Notes under the pieces: model-generated | Seen by the model: only the letters and a program-made list of their open reading frames with translations | What the model was told of the DNA's origin: nothing | Databases searched by the model: none | Translations under genes and position numbers: made by a program | Source: Diadophis punctatus similis | Taxonomy: Eukaryota; Chordata; Lepidosauria; Squamata; Dipsadidae | Direction of reading: 5' to 3' | Length of the DNA stretch: 64,000 nt | Assembly: GCA_023053685.1 (NCBI GenBank) | Contig: JALIGW010000002.1 | Coordinates: forward strand, 254,115,239-254,179,238 | In this document: one piece after another, positions 55,636-64,000 of the stretch | How the letters are laid out: each line of letters starts with the position of its first letter | Numbering within the stretch: the first letter of the stretch is position 1

Positions 55636-56546
55636 ATGCTGAACATTGTTTGAAATGCCCTGATGACCAGCACCCCAACAAGGACCGAGATCAGTGTGTT
55701 CCTAAGGTGATAACCTTCCTATCCTACACAGAAGATTTGGGGATCATTCTTACTTCCTTTGCTTTACTTTTCTCTTTGAGCACCGGCTTTGTTTTAAGCA
55801 TCTTTGTTAAGCACATGGAAACTCCAGTAGTCAAAGCCAACAACCGGGACCTGTCCTACTTGCTCCTCATTGCCCTCCTGCTTTCCTTCTTGTCTTCCTT
55901 CCTCTTCATTGGCCAGCCAAGGAAAGCCACCTGCCTTCTTCGACAAACAGCCTTCAGCATCATTTTCTCAGTGGCCGTCTCTTCTCTCTTGGCCAAAACC
56001 ATCATGGTGGTGCTGGCCTTCCTAGCCACCAAACCAGGAAATACTGTGAGAAGATGGCTGGGGAAGTCTTTGGGCAACTCTATTGTTCTTTCTTGCTCTG
56101 TTGTCCAAGTTACAATCTGTGCTATCTGGTTGATCACCTCTTCCCCATTCCCAGACTCGGATATGCATTCTCAGGCTGGAGAGATTGTCCTGCAGTGTAA
56201 TGAAGGATCAGTCGCTATGTTTTACACTGTACTCTGCTACATGGGCTTCCTGGCAGCTGTTTGCTTGGTGGTAGCTTTCCTGGCCCGGAGGTTGCCTGGG
56301 GCCTTCAATGAAGCTAAGCTTATTACCTTCAGCATGCTGGTCTTCTGCAGTGTTTGGATCTCCTTTGTGCCTGCCTACCTCAGCACCAAAGGCAAATACA
56401 TGGTGGCTGTGCAGATCTTTTCCATCTTGGCCTCCAGTGCTGGGTTGCTGGGTTGCATCTTTTTCCCCAAGTGCTACATTATTCTTTTTCGACCTGATTT
56501 GAATACAAAGGAGCAGCTTATTCTGAAAAGCAAAACAGAAATATGA
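55636..56546 (+). CDS. V2R-C exon 6 (seven-transmembrane domain)
   Basis: 911 nt after TTTGCAG, ending in TGA. Fully open, with [78 protein letters not shown] and [14 protein letters not shown]. It ends KSKTEI where A and B end KSKTEM. No sign of decay, which fits a very recent or artefactual frameshift in exon 3. Confidence 0.95.
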
Positions 56547-57234
56547 CTTTAAACATGCATAACTTAGCAAACATCAGGGATCCATATGCTTATCTCTGTT
56601 CCCAAGATAAATGTTCTGATCAAATATGATAATTTTTAGGGAAGTTCATTCTATCTGTGTTATGCTTCCATTCTGTGTAACAGCCAATTTGTTAAAAACT
56701 GCTTCTTTTAAAGATTTGGTAAAATCAGAACTTCGGTGTTTTTTTACTCCCCACATATACAAATTCAGGAGCCAAAAAAGAAGACGAATAAAAATGAAGA
56801 CATCTGAGAAATCAGACTCTCAGTATTTTGTGAGGCATTCACTATTATTCTCTTATTATCTTTGGAACTGTGACATACAGTATATGAATCTTTCTATGCA
56901 ATAATATCAGATCTCTTGGATTCATTCTGCACATGATATTTAACCTGATCAAGAAGCAGGAATTTGGGTTTAACTGGGTTCTTTTTGAAACTGTAGATTA
57001 ATATTGTCTTCTCTACTGCTATAGTAAAGTGATCCAATAAATACATTTCCTATCATGACTGATGGCACTTGGTTGCATTTATGATCTTTATCCATTCTTT
57101 TGCTATTGTGGAATTTCTTGTCTAGTTTTGAAATGATTACAAGCCAAAACTTATAAAAGAAAACAATGGTAATTTTTATTTTACTACTTTGCAAAGAGGG
57201 TGTATCACATACTCACAGTACAACTATTCTCTGT
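56547..57234. other. V2R-C 3' UTR and flank
   Basis: Begins with the 3' UTR shared by the array (CATGCATAACTTAGCAAAC), then AT-rich sequence similar to 9060-9400 after the V2R remnant (ATCAGATCTCTT, CATTCTGCACATGATA). No gene. Confidence 0.6.
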
Positions 57235-57790
<556 letters not shown>

Positions 57791-57984
57791 GACAGTTCTC
57801 CGATTTCCATGTCTGTGCGAAAACGATTCCATTTTCTTTATATTAACCATCGCAGGTGTAATTCCCACCTTTTCCTCATTGGCTGACTATTCAGGCTGTC
57901 ACAATCTATCCAAAGTGAATACATTATTCCCTGCCCCTTATTTACAATTTATCTATAATAACTATTAGTTTCTGGGGGTTGTCT

Positions 57985-58145
57985 CTAAGCCACAAGTCGG
58001 CAACCTTAAAAACTCAAAGAGCCATTTGGACCCATTTCCCAGAGAAAACAAAACACCCGGAGCCACAAAATCTGGGTGGGCGTGGCCAACTTGATGTCAC
58101 TAACTCCCACCGAGTCACATAACCCCCCAGCCACGCCTACCCAGG
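57985..58145 (+). mobile_element. hAT-like MITE fragment
   Basis: GTCGGCAACCTTAAAAACTC and CAAAGAGCC match the MITE at 6344-6682. Ends degraded. Confidence 0.55.
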
Positions 58146-58189
58146 TTTTGTGGCTCTATGTTTTCTTTTCTATGGGAAACAGGTATATA

Positions 58190-58713
58190 TCTCTCTCTAT
58201 TTAGTCCTTTCTTCAGTGCCTCTGAAAGATGTACTACAATCCACTGGGAAAATAAAGATCACCCTGTCTTTGCATAATTTAAAAGATTCTCTGGATCCTG
58301 ATGCATATTAAATTGGATCACCAAAAAGCTTGATGGCTGTAGGAATTGTACCAGCAACTTCTCCAGTTGTGTCTTAGCCCATGACATCACTCACAATTTT
58401 TGATATGGCAGAGGAGGTGTTTTCATTATAATTACTCATGTCCTGTTTGCCTTCAGACTTTTTCCCCAGTGATTGCCTTCATTGTAAACACTAGACCTGT
58501 CAACAACATGATTTGACAATGTGAGCCACAAAGTTGGGGTGTTTTAATGCCTTCTCTGTCACTTATTGCTCAAGTGGTTGCATAAAGTGAGAATGTATTT
58601 TCTTCTCCTTCAAACGATAAAATCTTCGCTCTTGATTAAGGGAAGCCACGGAAAATGTAGTCCTTCATTATTCTTAGACATGCTTGTTAAGAACTCTACC
58701 CAACACACCAAGT
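58190..58713 (+). promoter_or_regulatory. Conserved upstream region of V2R-D
   Basis: Aligns by eye with upstream regions of V2R-B and C (AAAGATTCTCTGGATCC, CAGCAACTTCTCCAGTTGTG). More diverged just before the ATG than B and C are from each other. Confidence 0.42.
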
Positions 58714-58925
58714 ATGATCCTACAGAAGATCCTCCTTCTGCTCTTGCCCCATCTAATTTATGGGGTCCTGAAGGTGAAATGCCCCTTGAATTTGAAGCCA
58801 GAGAAAATAAAGCCACTGAATTTCTACAGACCAGGAGACCATCTCATCAGCAGGATTGCTTCTTCCACAGTAACTCTATTTGTGGAATACCAGTTTAAAA
58901 AGGCTCCCCCTGCTCAATTTTATCT
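58714..58925 (+). pseudogene. V2R-D exon 1 with a GC donor, rest of gene not found
   Basis: From ATG 58714 it encodes the signal peptide MILQKILLLLLPHLIYG, CPLNLKPEKIKPLNFYRPGD and the exon end, 212 nt (one codon more than in B and C). The donor reads CT|GCAAGT where B and C have GTAAGT. A GC donor with an otherwise perfect consensus can work, so this alone is not fatal. If it fails, translation would read through to the stop at 59026-59028. No exon 2 is found in the 5.1 kb to the window end, and the region where it should lie is cut by mariner and LINE sequence. The Cys of TCG at the signal-peptide end is Tyr here. Likely a pseudogene or a gene whose remaining exons lie beyond the window. 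Confidence 0.75.
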
Positions 58926-59130
58926 GCAAGTCCCTATGTCTGATAGAGGTACAGCCTTTCCATTTCTTGTGGGAGAGAGATTGTGCTGTGAGATTGTTAC
59001 GGAAGGGAAGTCAGACATGAACAACTAAGATTTATGACAGGCGTCCATTGGTAGCTCATCTCATAAATGGAAGCTTAGCCCATGTGGCAAGATACCTGGG
59101 AAGAAATAACTCAAAATGTTCCATGTTTCT

Positions 59131-59775
59131 CAAGGATAGCCAAAATGAATAAAAATTCTTCAGTATTATATTGGAAATGCAAAAGGCTACCTGGAACATA
59201 CTACCATATGTGGTGGGAGTGCCAAAAAACACATGAATACTGGGGGGAAATAAGGCAATGGTTGGAAGAAATATTGGAAATAAAACTAGATTTAAAACCA
59301 GAACTCTTCCTGTTGGGAATAACTATTAATAAATATGGAAAAAATATATTATATCTTATGTTACATATCTTGACTGCTGCGAGACTAGTATTTGCCCAAA
59401 AATGAAAAAATAAAGACATCCCAACAGAGGAAGAAATTTTAGATAAAATACTAATGTGTGCAGAGATGGATAGAGTTGAAGGATAAAGCTAATACAGAGT
59501 ATTATGAAACCTGGGACAAGCTATATGATTGGTGGGAAAAAAGGAAAACCAAGACTACGTGCTAGCGGAAAGGTTGGAAAGATGTAGAAATCGTATTAAA
59601 ACTTGACTTTATATGATAAGAAAGATGATACAAAAAGAAATGACCAAATGTAAATATGTAAACTGGATAATCCGTCATGTACTTATTTTTATGTACTTTG
59701 GTCTTTGTTTGTCTTGGTGTTTGTACGTTTTGTTTTTAATTGTACTATAAATAAAAAACTTTTTAAAAATTAAAA
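59131..59775 (+). mobile_element. 5'-truncated L1 in V2R-D intron 1
   Basis: Flanked by the 18-bp duplication AAAATGTTCCATGTTTCT (59113-59130 and 59776-59793). Encodes L1 ORF2 C-terminus (YWKCKRLPGTYYHMWWEC, LKPELFLLGI, LHILTAARLVFAQK) and an A-rich tail. Confidence 0.9.
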
Positions 59776-59793
59776 AAAATGTTCCATGTTTCT

Positions 59794-60050
59794 TAATTAA
59801 TTCATGGTTAAACAAGGGTTGGGCATTCTTTTTGTACATTCCAAGATTCTATATTACCCCTTCGTGCAAGTATTGATAACTTCTTAATGAATGTTTACAC
59901 AATACATTTACAGTATTGCTACCTTGGGGAAGATCATCATATTCCTAAATTAAAATGCTATGGATATTTCTTAATTGGAGAGTGGTGACATGAGTCTTTA
60001 TTGATTAGCCCTTGGGCCATATCAAAGTGCAAAGTTCCAGAAACAAATTA
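59794..60050 (+). other. V2R-D intron 1, continued
   Basis: Aligns by eye with V2R-C intron 1 near 44330-44520 (CCAAGATTCTATATTACCCC, GTGCAAGTATT). No gene. Confidence 0.6.
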
Positions 60051-60054
60051 TTAC

Positions 60055-60215
60055 TAAAATTTGATAAAAACAATTTAAAATGGAATTTGATAAAATACAA
60101 TTTAAAATGAAATTGGAATAAAATACAATTTAAAATGAAATTGGAATAAAATACGATTTAAAATGAAGTTGGAATAAAATAGTCTAAAATGAAATTGAAT
60201 AAAATACAATAATTT
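60055..60215 (+). repeat. 28-bp tandem repeat, about 5 units
   Basis: Units of about 28 bp, AAATACAATTTAAAATGAAA plus TTGGAATA, with small variants. Present in V2R-D intron 1 and absent from the aligned V2R-C intron. Confidence 0.8.
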
Positions 60216-60367
60216 AAGATATAGATAAAATATGATAAAATTATATTTCGATGTCACCCCTGCAATCTACCCCAATCTACCCCATGTCACCCCTGCAATC
60301 TACCCCATGTATGCAGATCTCAACCGAACCATTTTGTTTAAATACTGTGCTGTGTTAAATGTTATTT

Positions 60368-60583
60368 TCAGGTTCTGGCCACACATAAGGTAAGTTGTTT
60401 TGATATGGGGATCCCAATGGGTATTGTATATTGTATGGTATACAGACCAAGGTACCTGTCTCTCACCCCCTTATACAAGCAACAATCAAATAGGATGTGA
60501 GCCAGGTCTTCTACCTCTGCCGCTCCGCAAATGCAGAGACGCTCATTGTAGGGTATAGAATGGAATCTCCCATAGCTGACCAT
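60368..60583 (-). mobile_element. Retroelement C-terminal zinc-knuckle fragment
   Basis: The minus-strand frame contains ERLCICGAAEVEDLAHILFD and then C, a C-x-C...H...C pattern found at the C-termini of some LINE reverse transcriptases. Short and isolated, so the family is not assigned. Confidence 0.45.
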
Positions 60584-61249
60584 TGTGTCAAGCTGTTCAA
60601 ATCTTGCTCACGTAAATATCTCCCTAAGATGTTTTGGCAGTTATAACTTCAAAGAGCTGTCTACTTGAAAAGTATGTTTGTATTTACTCAGCCATTTCAA
60701 GTTACCCACCTTACTAAGGATAGGGTTAATTGGGGAATCTGTCCCCTTATCAGATTTGTTTTTCTCTACTCCTCCAGAAGTCCAAACTAGAACAGTAGAT
60801 TTCAGCTAAATGTAGGGATTTACATCCTCCCAGTCAGAAGAAAACGAGACACTTTAGCCTAAGTACCATCCACAGATTTATCATATTGAATGTAGATCCT
60901 GCACCTAGGGTGGGATTGCACTAAATGAATGTTATATTTTTGCTGTGCCCTAATTGCCATTCCAGTCAAATGTTTGTGAACTGAAGTTACTCAATAATGA
61001 ATTGAAACCAATTCTATTATAAAAATTCGGCATTAAATGAAATACTACTCAGTCTGGAACCAAAACATAACTTCAGTAAAAGAGTGAACAGCTAGTAGGG
61101 GTGGATGTAAGTGTCTCTTCTGAGGAGCAGGGATGTTTTAAACAAATCTTCCTAGTTTTTTTACCAAATCAAGGGTGGTCAAGGGAGGTGAGGAATCTTG
61201 TTCTTGGTTTGTCTGAATATGTGTTAAAGAAATTCATATGGGAGTTATA
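60584..61249 (+). other. V2R-D intron 1, further part
   Basis: From about 60720 it again aligns by eye with V2R-C intron 1 (CTCCAGAAGTCCAAACT, GATTTCAGCTAAATGTAG), ending near the position that would precede exon 2. No exon 2 follows. Confidence 0.6.
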
Positions 61250-62058
61250 TGAGGGTGAGTCAAAAAGTAATGCCATTTTCTTTATTTCAGGTGAAGTTTT
61301 TGATAAAAATACCTGAAATTTTTCCCAGTTATAAATGATTATATCATTTACGTTCTGAAATATTTTGTTTCTTACTTTTCAGGTTTTTAGACTCGCAAGG
61401 AAAATTCAAAATGGCTGCCCCCTTAGAGTTGTGTCAAAAACAAAGAACAGTGATTGAATTCCTTGTTGCTGAGGGGGAAACCCCTGTGAACATTCACAGA
61501 CGATTACAAAATGTGTTTGAGGACAATACTTTAGATTATAGCAATGTATGCAGGTGGGTCCTGAATGATGAAAAGGTGGGAACTGTGAGTGTAGCCGATA
61601 AACCCCGTTCTCGCTGGCCAGCCTCTTCTGTGAATCCTGTCAATAAAGCAAAAGCATATGCTCTGATCAGAGAAGACAGGCGCATAACTCTTGATGAGTT
61701 GGCAGAAAACCTTGGAGTGAGCCATGGAAGTGCTTACAACATTGTTGAATCACTTGGCTTTTCAAAAGTGTGTGCCCGTTGGGTACCGAGACAGCTGACT
61801 ACCAAACACAAGACTGACAGGGTCAATGCCTGCACTGAACTTCTCGAACAAAGTCAAAGAGACAACACCTTCTTTCGAAGGCTCGTAACAGGTGATGAAA
61901 CATGGGTTTATCATTATGAACCGGAATCAAAGAGGCAGTCAATGGAATGGTGCCACTCTGCATCACCACAACTGAAAAAGTTCAAGACACAAAAGTCAGC
62001 TGGAAAAATCATGGCAACTGTCTTTTGGGATGCTCAAGGTGTCATTCTGGTTGCTTTC
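61250..62058 (+). mobile_element. Mariner-type transposon, 3'-truncated
   Basis: Starts at a TA with terminal sequence GAGGGTGAGTCAAAAAGTAA. The transposase frame begins 160 nt later. The element breaks off at about 62058, where LINE sequence begins, so the 3' half and terminus are lost. Confidence 0.85.
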
Positions 62059-62061
62059 TAA
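61411..62061 (+). pseudogene. Mariner transposase, N-terminal 216 codons only
   Basis: Starts MAAPLELCQKQRTVIEFLVA with paired helix-turn-helix DNA-binding domains (NIHRRLQNVF, LDELAENLGVSHGSAYNIV). The linker WVPRQLT and the first catalytic aspartate, in LVTGDETWVYHYEPESK (D about residue 162), follow. Frame open to residue 216, but the second and third catalytic aspartates of the mariner DDD triad are missing because of truncation. The DNA-binding half is intact, the nuclease is not. The N-terminal half has no stops, which suggests limited age. Confidence 0.88.
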
Positions 62062-62848
62062 ATGAATGTACAACTGAACCCATATATTCAACCCTTTACA
62101 ATGCTATTATCAATCTAGGGCTTGATCAACTAGTAACAGGCAATACTAGACTCAGCAATTGTCTTGATCTCATCTTCTGCAACAGTTTACACTCAATTTA
62201 TGGACTAAAAATAAACAAACCCTTTTCCAACAGTGACCACAGCATGATAGACTTTTGTCTCAATATAACTGTATGTCCTTACAGAAACCACCACAATGAT
62301 GGGATAACCAATTACAACTTTTAAAAAGCCAACTATTATATCATAGACGCCGACCTCTCATCTCTTGATTGCCAAACATTATTCTCTGGCTGTAATACTG
62401 CCGAAGACTACTACAATATCTTTTTTCTCGAAATCCAAAGAGTCATTAAATTATATGTACCACTAATAATCACCAAAACCAAGAAAAATAAATTACCCAT
62501 AAAAATAAGGAAGCTCCAATCCCAAAAAAGACCTCTTTGGCGAAAAAATAAAACAGGCTACGTTGCTAACTTTAAAAGCCGCTACAAAAATCTGTGTCAC
62601 CAAATAAAGACTGAATGCACCAATTATCACATCATTCAAGAAGAAAAACTTCTGCGCATGAAATCCACACGTGCCTTCTATAACTTTGTAAACAACCAAC
62701 TCAAAGACTCAAGATCCATCCCACCCCTTAAAGGACCGAATGGTAAAGACTATAATGATGAAACCATTAAAACCAACCTCTTTAACACATTCTTCAGCTC
62801 AGTCTTTGTAAACTTTAAAAGACAAAAATATTTAAAAGATTAAGAAGC
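62060..62848 (+). mobile_element. LINE fragment (endonuclease end and linker)
   Basis: Encodes TEPIYSTLYNAIINLGLDQL, RLSNCLDLIFCNSLHSIYGL and SNSDHSMIDF, the C-terminal end of an AP endonuclease, then after frame breaks STRAFYNFVNNQLKDSRSIP and TNLFNTFFSSVF, the EN-RT linker. It is plausibly the upstream half of the family at 30625. It joins the mariner directly at its 5' side. Confidence 0.78.
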
Positions 62849-63465
62849 GGCTAACTAGCAAATGAAAAATACTATTGGATAAATAACTCTGAAGGTGATA
62901 ACTAAAACCCACTTTTGGATTGCTTATGGAAGGAGAAAGTATTGGATCTAAATTTACATTGATTTATACTGTTTTTTAAAATATACAAAGAAATTGAAAT
63001 AAGAAGAAGATTGATTAAGAGTGCCATCTGTTGGCTTGAAGATTTGTTTCAATTGTCAAATTTTCCATTAGTGACTGTTTACACAGCTGGTGACCTCAAA
63101 CTGAGAGATTGTTTTGCTAAAATAAAGCATTGGATACTTTGTTCATATTTGTTACTGAAAAGAGCTTACATTTGCTAGCTGAAGAGTCTTCATCTGCTAG
63201 GAAATTCGGCTGAGCACTAAATGAACTTAAAAGGCTACATTTTACATATTAAATGGACACTGTATTTGGCACAAAGAAAAATATTTTATGTTAGGCTGTT
63301 GGAAAGATATTACTAGACAGCTGGACTTATCATAAACAAATAGCTTGTTCTTACTTTGTATCAAAAAAGGGATAAGGAAAACAACTACTGACATCTGTTG
63401 GCTGCCTAAATTTTAAAAGAACGTTAAAAAAGATTACAGAAGGAAAAAAGGATTTGTGAATCAAC
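62849..63465 (+). other. Possible L1 5' UTR
   Basis: AT-rich leader before the ORF at 63466, with CATCTGTTGGCT repeated at 63027 and 63392. I infer a retroelement 5' UTR from position only. Confidence 0.35.
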
Positions 63466-64000
63466 ATGGGATCAAACGTATATGAGGACATTGTAGGTCT
63501 TTACAAAGATTTAAGAAGAAGCATCATGGGATTTGAAGATGAAAGTAAGACTAAAATGGAGAAAGCACTGGACAATGAGGATTTTAATAAAGATATTAAT
63601 AAAGACAATGATAAAGAATCTGAAAATATGATGGTACAAAACACAAAACAAAATATTGGTATAGAGAAGAAATTGGAAGAAGAAAAACAAGTGGAAGAAG
63701 ATGTTAAGAATAATGGAGATAAAGAGAAAGAATATATTGTTAATGGACAGATTGATAATTATATTGTATTATATGATGATTTCGCTGGGAAAAACAGTGG
63801 TAAGGAAAGAATAGGGCAAGAACAGGAGTATTGGACATGGCAAATTAAAAAAGAAAGGGGGAAGGAATTAAGAGGAATAGAAGGAGGATCTTTGCAATTG
63901 GCATATATAAGGAGGAAAGGAAGAGAAAGGGTAAGAAAGTGGGGGCATAAAATGACTCAGAAAAAAATAGAGATAATTAAAAGAGAATGGAACTCTAAAG
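63466..64000 (+). CDS. Unrecognised ORF running off the window, possibly retroelement ORF1
   Basis: Open from ATG 63466 (MGSNVYEDIVGLYKDL) through 178 codons to the window edge with no stop. Composition is strongly charged, with K/E-rich stretches (KKLEEEKQVEEDVKNN) and a basic end (YIRRKGRERVRKWGHK). No domain is recognised. Position after a leader and among LINE debris suggests the ORF1 of a 5'-intact L1-like element that continues beyond 64000. It could instead be host sequence; no splice signals are evident. Confidence 0.4.
   Translation, partial: MGSNVYEDIVGLYKDLRRSIMGFEDESKTKMEKALDNEDFNKDINKDNDKESENMMVQNTKQNIGIEKKLEEEKQVEEDVKNNGDKEKEYIVNGQIDNYIVLYDDFAGKNSGKERIGQEQEYWTWQIKKERGKELRGIEGGSLQLAYIRRKGRERVRKWGHKMTQKKIEIIKREWNSK

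Overview
The window is vertebrate nuclear DNA, most probably from a snake. Two things point there: a head-to-tail array of vomeronasal type-2 receptor (V2R) genes, and a repeat landscape of CR1/L3-type LINEs, L1 copies with snake-like 3' ends, a Sauria-type SINE ending in a TTTACC tail, CpG-rich hAT MITEs, and microsatellites growing out of LINE tails (ATTCT, AAAT, GAAT, ACAT, TA). The organism is inferred; no species marker was found. I saw no rRNA, functional tRNA, CRISPR array or bacterial-style operon.

Host genes: all V2R exons lie on the + strand and share one architecture of six coding exons (about 209, 292, 813, 234, 127 and 911 nt, with conserved phases). V2R-A (58-7798) has only exons 4-6 in the window; its 5' part lies upstream. 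A broken 3'-end remnant of another V2R follows at 8013-8884. V2R-B (26919-40394) is complete and open: its exon lengths sum to 2586 nt, giving 861 residues. V2R-C (43922-56546) has all six exons and normal splice sites, but a 1-nt deletion in a T-run of exon 3 breaks the frame; this may be real or an assembly error. V2R-D (58714-58925) is represented only by exon 1. It has a GC instead of a GT donor, and its expected exon 2 region is disrupted by mariner, LINE and L1-like insertions. These receptors would act in vomeronasal sensory neurons as class C GPCRs: signal peptide, Venus-flytrap ligand-binding domain (exons 1-4), nine-cysteine domain (exon 5 and start of exon 6), seven-helix domain (exon 6).

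Mobile DNA by region. 0.5-6.8 kb (V2R-A intron 5 and its surroundings): a CR1 host split by an L1 with a twin-priming inversion and by an L2-like LINE, then a CR1 3' end split by a hAT MITE. 8-13.8 kb: a fold-back MITE, a hAT MITE nested in another MITE, and a SINE. 13.9-17.1 kb: an L1-type element carrying ORF1 but no ORF2 (HAL1-like), with clear target-site duplications. 17.3-17.8 kb: a hAT MITE with a hairpin array. 18.0-22.2 kb: an apparently full-length L3/CR1-type LINE with an uninterrupted 1051-codon ORF2 and a small upstream ORF with two hydrophobic segments, inserted into an older CR1. 22.9-26.3 kb: an L3 tail, a fold-back element, a solo LTR and MITEs. Introns and spacers of V2R-B, C and D hold an OC1-like hAT element, jockey/CR1-superfamily LINE copies, 5'-truncated L1s with 18-20 bp duplications, an inverted SINE pair, and a long (TA)n tract. 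The last 3 kb hold a truncated mariner, a LINE piece and an ORF that runs off the window end.

Many insertion boundaries are supported by target-site duplications read directly from the sequence. Family names are from recognition only; no database search was run.
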